From the NCBI GenBank assembly GCA_963580285.1, contig OY757014.1:20500088-20564087 (forward strand): DNA of 64,000 nt. Direction: 5' to 3'. The translations under genes were made by a program, and so were the position numbers. This stretch comes from Lucinisca nassula (taxonomy: Eukaryota; Mollusca; Bivalvia; Lucinida; Lucinidae). How positions within the stretch are numbered: position 1 is the stretch's first letter; the number at the start of each line of letters is the position of its first letter. Shown in pieces: positions 34,451 to 45,425 of this stretch. Below the pieces are notes generated by a model, which did no database searches, had not been told where the DNA came from, and worked only from the letters and a program-made list of their open reading frames with translations.

Positions 34451-34617
34451 CTCGATAGTTGAATATTTTCAAGCCAATATGCAAGATCCAGTTGTTCGAA
34501 AGTCTGGTTAGTTAACGAAATCATTAGCGGGCAACTGTTAACTGTTCTAGCAAGAGCAAGAACACTATCTTATCAAGTGGTATTGTTGTGAAATAATTTT
34601 ACAATACGCAAAACAGA

Positions 34618-34965
34618 AGTGAATGCAATGAACATGAATCGATACAATTACCTAACATCTCCCATACAAGACACTGAGGGGAAAGAAACGCATGCATAAA
34701 AAACTTCACCATTATAAAAAGTATCTCAAGCGAAAAGCCAAATGGACATTTACTTTCCCACAAAATGGCCAAACGGCTATCCAAAATAAAACGATGTTAG
34801 CAATACATACATGCAAAGACGAACTATAACAATGAGAAACCACAAAAGAAGAACCGCTTTGGAACGGTCGATAGAATGGTTTTCTTTATGGGGTCTTAAA
34901 TCAATTTTACGTGACCACAATCTTTGCCCTTGGATCTGCCTTGGTTAAGACAGTCGCATGAACAT
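34618..34965 (-). mobile_element. PLE 3'-tail copy
   Basis: Minus orientation, from the 3' end (complement of CATTCACTTCTG) through GGCCAAACGGCTATCC to about 34965. Moderately diverged, with no coding part. Confidence 0.65.
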
Positions 34966-35204
34966 TTTCTAACTTTCAAAATCTGCGCAAATTTATTTCA
35001 TCAAATATAAGAGTCCTTTGCCATACGCAATTACTGGTGGGAACTTTACGCGTACATATGACAACGCTAGTTTTGTACAGTCTGTTCCGTGTGCTTAAGG
35101 AGATTCATAATCTGCATGAGGAATGAGCTAGGTAGATGACTTTCTATTATATTATTCACAATAAATATGTAGAACATAGGTTTGTTCTAAAGGTAAGTGA
35201 AATA

Positions 35205-35646
<442 letters not shown>

Positions 35647-35649
35647 TGT

Positions 35650-36239
35650 TGTCCTCAGTGAAAGTAATTACAATGGCGTCTTTCAGAAACAGAAACTACT
35701 AAACTTGATATGAATGTAAAATGTATAAACGCCTAGAAGTAGAAATGCCAAAACTTAAAAAAAAAACCAAAAAAAAAAAAACAGAATGTTTTCAGACGGT
35801 AAGTAGTCATTGTGTGCACTTGGTTTTTGTTAATCGAAATGAAGCTAAGACTTAAAATACTATCAGAAAATGTTTGCCAACACTGACGAATTACCGATAC
35901 ACTTACCTTTTCTGAAATTGTAAAGAGACAAAAGGTGTTACTTGGGGAAAAAGACGAAATAGACGTGAACATGATATTAAAGACAAATAAGGAAAACATA
36001 ATAGGTCAATAATCATTAGCATGACACAGAACACTTTGAAGTTGACACAAGGGTTCACAGCAGGCGGAGCAAGTGGGTGTAAAGAGGGACAAGTCACTTC
36101 AAACGGTAAAAAAATGTCGTACATTTGAGATGAAATTTTGACAGAGCACGGAATCCAGGTAAAATCATTTGAGAATGAAGTCTAAAGAAGTATTTATTCG
36201 TTTTAAACTCATTAAACGACACCGTTGTCAAAGACAAAA
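35650..36239 (-). other. Unassigned; exon-like minus-strand frame ending at a splice donor
   Basis: The minus-strand frame from 36124 contains a hydrophobic stretch (FKVFCVMLMIIDLLCFPYL) and runs into AAAAG/GTAAGT at about 35905, a strong donor. A candidate acceptor (TTTACAATTTCAG) lies only 5 bp upstream of that donor, so the exon boundaries are unclear. No family recognised. Confidence 0.2.
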
Positions 36240-36500
36240 TATGCTTACCATTACGAAACACGTCTACACAAATACTTTGTAATCTTTATCATCGAAAAAA
36301 TGAAAATTTTTAGATGAAAAATTGGGATATTTGTCTTATTTTTCCTCAAAATATAGATTGTGTGTACTCGTTATAGTACACACAATCTGTATATTAGAGC
36401 AGAAATAAGAAAAAGGTGTACCCCTGTTAATCCAAGTTTTACTTAAAAAAAGTGAGGTTCAATGGGAACCAAATTATACAGGCGTGATTTCCTGATGGCG
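36240..36500. repeat. Palindromic MITE (GTTCTAACGAG family), short core
   Basis: Starts CATTACGAAACACGTCTACAC and ends near ATACAGGCGTGATTTCCTGAT. The centre is collapsed to TGTGTGTACTCG/TTATAGTACACACA, so this copy has lost the middle of the palindrome. Confidence 0.65.
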
Positions 36501-36602
36501 TGCATCTAAGATATTTCTTTAGACTTTTTCGAATGATTTTACTGGCACTGGACTGATCTGGTCTAAGGCTGAAGAGTTTCTGGAAGAATGTATTTCTTTC
36601 CT

Positions 36603-36664
36603 TCAAGCGAACCCGGAACATCTGACAGGCCCGATGTATCTGTAACCATCTTCATCAGAACCAC
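36603..36664 (-). CDS. Possible alternative terminal exon, similar to 32182-32303
   Basis: On the minus strand, after an acceptor (GTTTGTTAAG), GT is followed by GGSDEDGYRYIGPVRCSGFA and TGA. The phase and the GPV-x-CS block match the candidate exon at 32182-32303, suggesting duplicated, alternatively used last exons. It is only 20 codons and may be a decayed copy. A second open frame over the same DNA (…SLEGKKYILPETLQP) is an alternative reading that I cannot exclude. Confidence 0.25.
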
Positions 36665-36935
36665 CTTAACAAACAAAACAAATACATAAATCATAATGAT
36701 CTTACCCAGGAGGCACAAACAAGTAAAGTAAGTTAACTTTAAAACAACTTTAAAACCGTTGTTTCACGTCGAGTCAACTTTATGGGACAGCAAACTAAAC
36801 GCACTGGAATAAATAACTGCGACTGGGATATTGCTTACGGTATACTAATACATTTTATATTCAAAGTTCGTTTAGGTGCATTCCACATAAATTCAAAGAG
36901 CTGATGTTTTAATGCTGCTGACAAAAATCCTTAAG

Positions 36936-37015
36936 CACCTCTGATTAACGATCGGCTCGATATGAGTGAAATAATCTTGAAAGGGCCGTAAAATCCAAAC
37001 CAAAAAAAAAAAAAA
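36936..37015 (+). mobile_element. SINE (family 3), 5'-truncated, with target duplication
   Basis: Only the last ~60 bp of the family-3 SINE (GATTAACGATCGGCTCGAT…AAAGGGCCGTAAAATCC) plus a poly-A run are present. AAAAATCCTTAAG flanks it at 36923-36935 and about 37016-37028, showing LINE-type integration. Confidence 0.8.
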
Positions 37016-37096
37016 AAAAATCCTTAAGTATTATATGAATGTAGATAACGGAGACGACGGAGATAAGTCATATCGTATAAACCACATGAAACTTGA

Positions 37097-37197
37097 GTGA
37101 GTGAGTGAGTGAGTTTTAGTTTTACGTCCCACCAACAGCTAAGGTCATACGGAAGCGGGACCTCGGTTTAGAGACTCATCCGAAAGTCTGGAGAAGC
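37097..37197 (-). mobile_element. SINE-like insertion with (CTCA)n tail and 15-bp target duplication
   Basis: The 101-bp insert reads on the minus strand GCTTCTCCAGACTTTCGG… to GTGGGACGTAAAAC and (ACTC)n. The direct repeat CCACATGAAACTTGA lies at 37082-37096 and 37198-37212 without mismatch. No promoter boxes are seen, so it is probably a 5'-truncated SINE of a fourth family. Confidence 0.75.
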
Positions 37198-37289
37198 CCA
37201 CATGAAACTTGATAGTTATTTCAATGAATGGAATATTCTTGCATAACAAAATACAGTATAGTTACTCTGAATCTTTTTTGAGCATGAAA

Positions 37290-37635
37290 CAAACGTCAGG
37301 AAAAAACGCCTATATAATTTTGACCCCCTGAACCCCACTTTTATACAGAAAACCGGGGTTTACAGGGGTAAGCTATATTTTTTCTTATTTCTGCTCTAAA
37401 ATATAGATTATGGGTACCTGTTACAACCGCCTCCATGAGGCGGTTCTAAAGAGTACCCACAATCTATATTTTGAGCAGAAATAAAAAAAATCGAGGCGGT
37501 ACTAACGGGTACCCACAATCTATATTTTAGAGCAGAAATAAGTAAAATATCACAATTTTTCATTTTATTTTTTTTTTATTTTTACGGCGGTAAAATGTAC
37601 AATGTATTTGTATAGGAGTGTTTTCGTAATGTGTG
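37290..37635. repeat. Palindromic MITE (GTTCTAACGAG family), near full length with duplicated half-core
   Basis: Ends are AAAAACGCCTATATAATT and TATTTGTATAGGAGTGTTTTCG. The core has GATTATGGGTACCTGTTACAACCGCC and its complement, followed by a second copy of the right half-core (CGAGGCGGTACTAACGGGT). It is the best copy for seeing the whole element layout. Confidence 0.75.
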
Positions 37636-37797
37636 TCAGAGTCAGTCCGCTATTTCAAGTTATGCGTAACATTGACTTGCAAACGATTATATTAAAACTT
37701 GTTTGAATTCGATATGTTTCTAATTTCTTTTTCATGTAAAGTAATTTAGTTCACAAAGCACAAAGAAGTACCCTGTAAAATAATAAAGGTTAATTAC

Positions 37798-37906
37798 CAA
37801 AAACATCGCAAAGATCACTGCAGAGGATAACGTTATTGCTGTATCGCTTCTGAAATCTTCGTAGTATCCAGGTGACGGGTGAGATACAGGTTTGCACCGG
37901 ATGAAG
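37798..37906 (-). CDS. Possible internal exon with a membrane segment, unknown host gene
   Basis: On the minus strand, CTAAACAG (acceptor) precedes 109 bp that are open for 36 codons and end at TTTTTG/GTAATT (donor). The peptide includes HPSPGYYEDFRSD followed by a hydrophobic stretch AITLSSAVIFAMFL. It is not within a repeat. I cannot name the family. It may belong to the same gene as the candidate exons at 36.6 and 32.2 kb, but the phases do not join directly. Confidence 0.3.
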
Positions 37907-38455
37907 CTGTTTAGAAGAGTCTTTACGATTTACTCGGATATCAAAATGCAAAATTGCATTTTAATGTTGAAACAGCTTCGGCAAGTGGTTTTAAAATATG
38001 CATCCAGCTTCCTTTAACTTCTATTTTGCGCACATTTTAACCGTTGATTCGGGAACATTTGGGAGCTTCGGAAATATCGCAAGCAATATACAGAAATAAT
38101 ACTCAATAAATTCAAGCGAGCCATGTATCACACACATGTGACAGTGATTCCTCACTCGCTCTCAGTTTGGCATGTTAGTATTTAAGGCGATATAAATCCA
38201 ATATTGTCGACCTTTTGTGGCCAGTGTTGACTTGTGCACAGCTATGTATTTGCCTTAGTAATTCAGGTGTTCTATGCGGATAGCTTAGCGGTGAAGGACA
38301 CTGGCACGGTCCCACAATGGCCTGTACAGGATTTAACGTTAGCTTTGATTTTCTCTACTTACCAGACATTGGCCTAAGTATGTTTTACTCTCATAATTAT
38401 TATCAATATTTTCGTTTGAAGCATTATATATAACAAAGAGCGGAAAATAGTAGAT
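37907..38455. other. Unassigned stretch
   Basis: No repeat or gene recognised. The short gap 37640-37797 also shows nothing. Confidence 0.3.
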
Positions 38456-38716
38456 TTTGCTGACCGTTTCAAGGCGGTTCTTCTGTCGCGGTATATTTTT
38501 GTTATGGGTTGTCTTTGGGTGTTTGTGTCGCTTATATTTTTTTTCGGATAGCCTATTGGCAATTTTGTGGGAAAGTAACTGTCCTTTTGGCTTTCCGCTA
38601 TTGATGTTTCCATTAGGTCTGTTGTTTAATGTTTGTGTTTCTTTCCCTTTGGTGTCTGATGGGAGCTGTGGGTTGATTCTATCGATTCCTGATCATTGCC
38701 TCCACTTCTATTTTAC
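38456..38716 (+). mobile_element. PLE 3'-tail copy
   Basis: From GCTGACCGTTTCAAGGCGGT to TGATCATTGCCTCCACTTCT. Little diverged, a good reference for the tail. Confidence 0.75.
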
Positions 38717-38734
38717 AAGGCGAGTCAGGACTAA

Positions 38735-39598
38735 CTAGTTAATACCAACTAGGTCTCATGAGTGACCTTCAAATATTTCAAAATTCTTCCATTGATTTTT
38801 TGACCCCAAAAGGCCGGGGAATATAATTTCCACTCGTACAAAGAAAATCTTCTCAAAAGTGTGGAAATGAAAAAAGTGGTCAGTCTAGCAGCTTTAGTAA
38901 CCACAATGTACATGTAATATGCATTAAACATGTACATGTATTTACGATCACCCCCTTTCGAAGCGATGGCAGCCAATAATTTATCCTCGATTTAGCATTG
39001 CAGTTTTAATTTTCTTGGCCTAAGGGTTCATTGATTCCATTGCGGAATTTAAAAAATATATGTGTGTCATTAATGAGGCCTAACTGTTCAAAACAAGAAA
39101 CTTGTACACTCCATGGTAACTTGTACACTCCAGTTCTGTGTTTTAGTCATTGTTTCAAATGGAATCTCATATAATAGAACATTTAATATGTTCTTAGAAG
39201 GGTAATCCATTGGAAACATGGAATATACTACAGAAGTAATAACTGTGGAGTAAACGGGTTGTTCTGGACCAGACTAGCTAGTTTCGGCCAATTAAGCATC
39301 ATCAGTGACAGTCAAATATTTAAAAAAAATCCACAATGGAAACAACTGTCCCAAAAGACTAGAAAATATAATCTATACTATGCCGAAGGGCAGAGATACT
39401 TTACCACAGCTAATGTTATGGGATTGTGTGGCGGCCGTTAAAAGTCTCACCGCCCTTCATCATAGCATGGATTGCATTTTATAGGCCTTTTGGATCACTA
39501 TTTCAAGTACGGACTTTTGAGGGCCACCGATGAAGCTTACCTGGTCGGAACAAGCTAGTTTGGCCAAAGAGTAAACTTTACACTCCGCGTACAATGAA
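38735..39598. repeat. Cluster of four degenerate retrozyme (family 1) copies in alternating orientation
   Basis: Pieces lie at about 38735-38840 (minus), 38990-39160 (plus), 39165-39420 (minus) and 39420-39598 (plus). Each retains a recognisable hammerhead region. The minus copy near 39265-39310 still has CTGATGA, GAAA and CTAGCTAG but a weakened stem II (TGCT/GGCC). The others have core changes such as CTCATGA or CCGATGA. None should be fully active. Confidence 0.6.
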
Positions 39599-39599
39599 G

Positions 39600-39742
39600 T
39601 AGCTGTCCTTTTGGCTTTCCGCTGTTGTTTCCATTAGAGTCTGTTGTTTCATGTTTGTGTGTCGTTCCCTTTGGTGCCTCTGATGGAAGCTGTGGGTTGA
39701 TTGTACCGATTCCTGATCATTGCCTCCACTTCTATTTTTCAG
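39600..39742 (+). mobile_element. PLE 3'-tail copy, strongly 5'-truncated
   Basis: Begins AGCTGTCCTTTTGGCTTTCC and ends TGATCATTGCCTCCACTTCT. It sits directly beside a retrozyme remnant. Confidence 0.75.
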
Positions 39743-39744
39743 TT

Positions 39745-40224
39745 CTGTGTTTTGACACTTTCTCCAAAAGGATTACAATTAAATATCGGTTATGAACGAC
39801 TTTTGACCATTTTTTTTCTCGTTTTGTACCTGCGGTAGTTAAATATTCGACCACTGGTTTTGTAATACTGGTTGAACTGGAAGGTCAATTTTATTGTCCT
39901 ATCTGGCTATATGCAAGTTTCTAACACATCCGACCAGTCCAAACAGGTAAGTAACACTGCTGGTAAAGTTTAGTTATTATGACACATCTGAAATATATTT
40001 TGTTCTAATCCTTTTTAGCATCTGTGAAATCATATTGAAATTATTCATTAAAAAATAAAAGTGAAAGCCATGATTTCTATAAAACTGTCATCTTTTGGTC
40101 CAAACGTAAGACAATATGAAGGAACGCCAACTGGTCACTTCATCTCGCCATAATACGCCTATCCAAATGTGAATTACATGGGGTACTAATATCGTCAGTA
40201 CTCTCGATAATGCATGCTACAGAT
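39745..40224. other. Unassigned AT-rich stretch
   Basis: Nothing recognised. Confidence 0.3.
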
Positions 40225-40438
40225 AAGTCTGCATGCGATATTCTACTGTATTTATATATCGCAATTAATTCGGTTCGCAAATGTATAGACGGCCCCTAAA
40301 CTACAATACAAACAAACAATCAAACAAACAAACAAACAGACAAACAAACTTGTCATGTGACTGACTATAACACTTGTAATAAATTATTAACTGACAAACT
40401 CCTTAATTAGAGTTATCGGATTCATGAACTGCTCAAAA

Positions 40439-40655
40439 TAGAAGTAAAGGTAATGATCAGGCATCAGGAATCGATACAATCAACCCACACCTCCCAACAA
40501 AGCGAAATAATACAAATATGAAATAAACTAGTCCTAATGGAAACATCAATAGCTGAAAGCCAAAATGACAGTTACTGTCCCACAAAATGGCCAATTTGCT
40601 ATCCCAAAAAATATAAGCGACAAACTATAACAAAAATAAACCGCTGCAGAAGAGC
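40439..40655 (-). mobile_element. PLE 3'-tail copy nested in PLE copy C
   Basis: Minus orientation, starting with the 3' terminus (complement of CCTTTACTTCTATTTT) and ending in the GCGGTTTATTTTTG region. The host PLE reading continues on both sides. The frame 40537-40755 crosses the junction and is not a gene. Confidence 0.75.
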
Positions 40656-41007
40656 AGCGTTTTCGAAACTTTATCATTTGGATTTATTTTCAAAATTCAA
40701 TATCGGACTTAAATCTCTACCTGGCCTATCGGAACAGCCATTTTTGGTGACTTAGTATATAAATTCAGAACACATGTTCTTGCTATGATTTCAGTACCAA
40801 ATTTCGTAAACTCGTTCTTTGTTCTTCCTTCGTTTTGAAAAGCCTGGACACAACGTAAATGTTTTACGGCAGACTGCGTGAATGGAAGTTAACCCAATCA
40901 CGGTTCCGACCGTAAGACTTACTAAATCATTTTTCAGTAATGTCGGTTGTTGCCTGAGGCTCCCTCCCTAGTCAGACCCATCAGAGCCCAACCGTTGGTT
41001 TCCTTTT

Positions 41008-41265
41008 GTTTGTTTGTAATGGAGTTTAACGGCCTAGTCAACACTATTTTTGCTTAATTCTGAGCCGGTCAGTTAAGCTATTAACACTTTTCCTGGGCAG
41101 GCTAACTCATTTTTGATTTTTATTTACTTAAGCGGTTAACCAAGACAGTGCACATTCTTTTGCCAGAAACTGACAATTGCCCTTCTTGAATCAGCGGAAG
41201 GGAGAGAATTACCGAAGATAAGATTTCATGATCAATCTCTACGAAAGAATGCTGCCGACCCGGGC
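41008..41265 (-). mobile_element. SINE (family 2), 5'-truncated, with 12-bp target duplication
   Basis: TGGTTTCCTTTT flanks it at 40996-41007 and 41266-41277. The body aligns in reverse with 11770-12000 (for example AACTGAC, GGAAGGGAGAGAA and GAAAGAATG-TGCCGACCC). The tRNA-like head is missing. Confidence 0.8.
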
Positions 41266-41749
41266 TGGTTTCCTTTTAGTCCAGCATACCAGCTATTTCA
41301 TGCTATCAAGTCCTCAACGTTGTTTGTCTCTTTATTTGTTTAAGTGTAGTGTTCTCGGAGATGTTGCACTGATGAGTTCGAAATCCTTTAATTAATTGTT
41401 AAAACCACCACAGAAACACGGGCTAGAGTTATTGTCACGTAAAATCAATATAACCTCCCCCCAAGTAAAAACCCTTTACTGATAGTTCCAAGGGGGTTTG
41501 TGGTTTATTTTTGTTATAGTTTGTCTTTGCATGTATGTTTTTTGAATAAAAGTTTGGCCATTTTTTCGGGAAAATAACTCCGCTCACTAGTGACATTTTC
41601 ATTTTCGTGAAAGTGTTTTATTTTGTTATTTTTTTCCTTTTTTTGTCTTGAAGAGAATGTGTGAGGTAATTGAATCGATTCCTGCTAATTGCCTTTCTGT
41701 TACAATAAGGTAGTCGTACCGATTTGGTATCTATAGTGTTTGAATGGCT

Positions 41750-41860
41750 TTTTAGAAAGACTTTTTCTGCTTTAAACATACAAATTATGTATTCATTAGA
41801 ACAACTCAAAGGAGGCGGATCTACCAGTCTATGTCTTTGAGCAGAAAAGGGAATAGAGGG
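41750..41860. repeat. Palindromic MITE remnant (GTTCTAACGAG family)
   Basis: A diverged core (TTATGTATTCATTAGAAC / GGAGGCGGATCTACC) with TTTTCTGCTTTAAACATA on the left and TTGAGCAGAAAA on the right. Confidence 0.5.
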
Positions 41861-43064
41861 CACATCCATGTAAGCCCCATTTTAAGATATAAAGGAAAAG
41901 GTTATCCTGAATGTTAATTTTCACGAAATCGTAGGGAATGGAAACAAGGGCTGTTCTCAAAACCACGAGACTGATTTCGTATTGTCAGTTACAACATGTA
42001 TTTACTACATGGTAATGAAATTTAATTTTCTGGCCGATTTACTGCGATGCTTTTACATTAATCGCGTTTCCTGCAGTTTTGTAGCTTTGGGTCGCAGAAC
42101 AGCCATGCCTTTGTGTGGCAAAAGGGTTTTGGAACCATGACAATCACAGGGCTTGTATTTCCATATTCTCTCAATGGAAATGATTAAAACCCGTGGCACC
42201 TAACGAAGAGGTTGTTAAACGTAGCACGCCGTCTCAATCTCATGTACGATCCTATGATATGCTATCAGTATAACAAAGGCTGTTATAACAAAGCATTTTT
42301 GTACTATTGCGAACGCAATGCATATATTACAAAGGAGATACGTACAATCGGTGGCACCTGGGGATGCGATTCTTGCATATTTCACGCCTTCACTATCTAA
42401 TACCAAGTATCATCGATATATTTGAAAAGGTGTTGAGATTACGACAATCGCAAAATTATGTCTAGGGGCAGATAAACATACAGATGGATATAGGATGCCA
42501 GGAAGATCGGGAGATAAAAATTGACGTTAGAACAGAGACCGAAAATAAGATCACAGGGAAAGAAGCGATTCCATAGCCAAACTCCGTTAAACAGAAGGGC
42601 GTAATAAAGTTGTTCACCATCGAATAGTAAAGGAAACCAAATATGGTGTCTGCCGTAAAAATACAACGTTTGCTGTTTTGCTAAAGTCAGTTTGTGCATA
42701 CAGGAGCAGAACTCTATTGTCAAATATAATTAAACATCTCAGTGACCCCAAGAGGGAATGTAAATACAATGCACTGTGGTTGTTCAGTCCGAATCGTTTG
42801 GCTGTGTATGTTTGTGGGAAGATAGATGCAATGTACTTTATTTTACATTATAACTAGCAATGGGATACAAAATAACTTTTAACATATTCTGTATTTGTTA
42901 TGTTAATGCGTTTTCTTGTATTTTGTTTCTTCTTTTGCAGTTGTTAGGCTGCTGTTTTAGTGTGCTTTCGCTTTTCGAGATTGCAAACTTTCTGTACGTC
43001 ATCAAACATTTATGTTTTAGAATACCTAGTCTTTAATGATGTATAATATATCATTGGGTATTAC
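41861..43064. other. Unassigned stretch
   Basis: Frames at 42212-42406 exist on both strands over the same DNA, and one at 42439-42723 (minus) contains no known motif. No repeat boundary is seen before the hAT target duplication at 43057. Confidence 0.3.
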
Positions 43065-44424
43065 CAAGGTTGGGCGGTCAAAACCAGGGGCGGTTTTAAC
43101 CGGTGGTTTTAACCGGTTAAAACCGTCCCGGTCAATACTCCCAAAGTGGTCAATACTGGTCAATACTGGTCGATTGAAATAGTGAGTGGTCAGTTGAATA
43201 ATTTTAGTGTTGAAAAGGCAAAGTTTCTGAAACTATTTTGAAATTTTTGTCTCTTTGCTGGAGGCTGATCATTTGATAGAGTTTCTGGTTGAGATGTTAT
43301 TTCTTCAAGTGACCTCTTAGCAATACTTTCTGGCTTTTTTAGCCCTAGGCATTTTTGTCTAGGACTCATCAGTCTTATGACCTTTGCACTAATTTCAATA
43401 GTGCAGTCTTTGCACCTTGCACTGTTTTTTTTTTGTTATCTTCCCGAATAATGAAGATGTTCCAAATTGGGTCTTTAGGTACACCTTTGATAAGACACTG
43501 TCTGTGTTGTATATTAATCAAAATTTCACACATAAGGAATAAAGCCTGGTGTCAATAATACCCCTTTTAGGGACATGTAATTGGTCAATTTAGCAATTAG
43601 ATCTTTGCCCCACCCGCTGCAAGGGCATGGGTTAGTCTGTTTTGACAGCAATTTACAGGTGTTGCAAATACTTTTAAATATTCAAAGACATCAGTGAATT
43701 GGTTAATAAATTACAGCCTTTTACAGATGAACTACTTCACAGGCCTAAAATTAATGACAGGTGTATTTCACATGTATGTGACAATTTTCTGCAATATCAT
43801 CAGAATCAAAATTAGATGTGAACTTCTTTAAAATTTTGTGATCAAAGATTATGTTAAATAATTGATATTTTCAATTTAAAGAGGGCAGAAGATTTGTAGG
43901 GGGAGAGAGGTGAGTCACAGAGTGGGTCAATCTGGTACAACAATTTTTGTTTTCTGTGTCAAACAAAATAGGACCTCATAAATCCTCCAAAATTCATTCA
44001 GCTAATTCATATTCCTGTAAATCAAAATATGAACAATCAATCTAACCTATAAAGGAAAAAAAGATATTTATAAAGATTGTTTGATTGAAAAGAACAGGAG
44101 TGAGTCAATCCAACCTCTTCATTTGACCAGCAATAATGTCTTTTGACTTATGATCAAATAAAAAATACCTCAAATAATTTATACTGTTATTAATGTCTTG
44201 TTCAATGATGAAATGTCTTGTTCAGTGATGGAAATATAGTCTAACATCATGTGCATGATGTAGGGGAAAGCATTTAAGACCAGTTTAGCAACAGGACAGA
44301 GACATATACTCCAGTGATTTAATCGACCACCAAACACCAGTATTGACCAGTAATGACCGGTTAAAACCGGTTTTAACCACTGGCCCGGTCAATACTCATA
44401 TTGACCGGCTTTTTGCCAACCTTG
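43065..44424. mobile_element. hAT-type non-autonomous DNA transposon, 1360 bp
   Basis: Flanked by the perfect 8-bp duplication GGTATTAC (43057-43064 and 44425-44432), the length typical of hAT elements. Ends are CAAGGTTGG and its complement CCAACCTTG. Both subterminal regions carry repeated ACCGGTTAAAACCGG and GGTCAATACTGG words, in inverse order. The AT-rich interior has no transposase; the frame 43355-43558 is not recognisable. Probably mobilised by a relative elsewhere. Confidence 0.85.
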
Positions 44425-44689
44425 GGTATTACGAAAGCCCCGAGTGCCGGAGACAGTCGCAACATTGGCTGACCTACGAACCATTCTGGGCAAAATAATA
44501 AAAAAAATAGGTTTTTTTATTTGTCCACATACAATATTTATTTTGATACAGTTTCTATAAACTAAAGCCTCTCCTCAAATTATGCTATTCAATATGCATG
44601 AAGCCCCAAAATTTAGACTGTCTAAATCGCTACGGAACCAAGGGCTATGATTGCGGCCAGGTAAAATCGATTTAAAGCTCCCAATGAAA

Positions 44690-44955
44690 TTCTTTTCAAT
44701 GACCGTTCCAAGGCGGGCTTCTGTTGCGGTTTATTTTCGTTACGTTTGTCTTTGAGAGTGTGTATCGCTTATACCTTTTCGTTTGAATAGCCAATAGGCC
44801 ATTCTGTGGGAAAATAACTGTCCTTTTGTGATTTCCGCTATTGATATTTCCATTAGGGTCTAGTTATTTGATGTTTGTGTATCTTTCCCTTTGATGTCTC
44901 TGATGGGTGTGTGGGTTAATTGTATCGATTCCTGACCATGGCCTTCACTTCTAAT
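44690..44955 (+). mobile_element. PLE 3'-tail copy
   Basis: From CAATGACCGTTCCAAGGCG to CATGGCCTTCACTTCTAA. A SINE was later inserted at its 3' edge. The preceding gap 44433-44689 shows nothing recognisable. Confidence 0.75.
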
Positions 44956-44967
44956 TTACTAATTGTT

Positions 44968-45413
44968 TGTTTGTTTAAACTGAGGTTTAACATCCCCGCA
45001 AACACAATTTCAGTCATATTGGAGCATTTGCTTCCAATTTGACGGGACTTTTACCCGGCACTGAGGTGTAATTGCATCTCAAGACCTGTCACCCAATGAA
45101 ACCAATAGGGCATATATACATTGGAAGGTCCGAGTTGGGAAAGTAACTGTCCTTTTGGCTTTCCGCTATTGATATTTCCATTAGGGTCTAGTTATTTCAT
45201 GTCTTTGCTGCTTTGCCTTTGCTGTCTCTGATTGGTGCTATGGGTGACTTGTATCGGTTCCTGATCATTGCCTTCACTTCTATTTTGCAAAACTTTGCCT
45301 GGACAGAAGTCCTTCTAAGCGATTTACCAGTACTCATGTGCGGTCAGTTTCAACTCTGCGTGGAAGCACCATGCAGCCCCATCTATTTCACTCAGCCCCG
45401 ATGGGTGGGGGCC
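44968..45413 (-). mobile_element. SINE (family 1) split by a PLE tail
   Basis: The two halves, 44968-45136 and 45286-45413, together make a complete family-1 SINE in minus orientation. The flanking duplication TTACTA(A/G)TTGTT lies at 44956-44967 and 45414-45425. The tail at 45137-45285 is therefore younger than the SINE, and the SINE is younger than the tail at 44690-44955. Confidence 0.8.
45137..45285 (+). mobile_element. PLE 3'-tail copy nested in a SINE
   Basis: Begins GGGAAAGTAACTGTCC and ends TCATTGCCTTCACTTCTA. It is 5'-truncated to about 150 bp. The frame 45213-45440 is a junction artefact. Confidence 0.75.
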
Positions 45414-45425
45414 TTACTAGTTGTT

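Larger units (their letters stand above)
40225..41345 (+). mobile_element. Penelope-like element, copy C, with three nested insertions
   Basis: C-terminal RT coding pieces appear in order: the IRFA-type block (ATTAATTCGGTTCGC, near 40263), SHVTDYNT (near 40350), FNIGLKS and the 3' untranslated region to about 41345. They are separated by an (AAAC)n-rich insertion (about 40291-40345), an inverted PLE tail (40439-40655) and a SINE (41008-41265). Several stops are present. The SECIS region is partly deleted. Confidence 0.7.

Noticed and set aside
41360..41390. Hammerhead core CTGATGA…GAAA in PLE 3' untranslated sequence
   Set aside because: Only four bases separate the two core parts, so stem II c­annot form; no stem I or cleavage site fits.
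43355..43558. Possible hAT transposase fragment
   Set aside because: No BED finger, DDE or dimerisation motif can be seen in the 67 residues.
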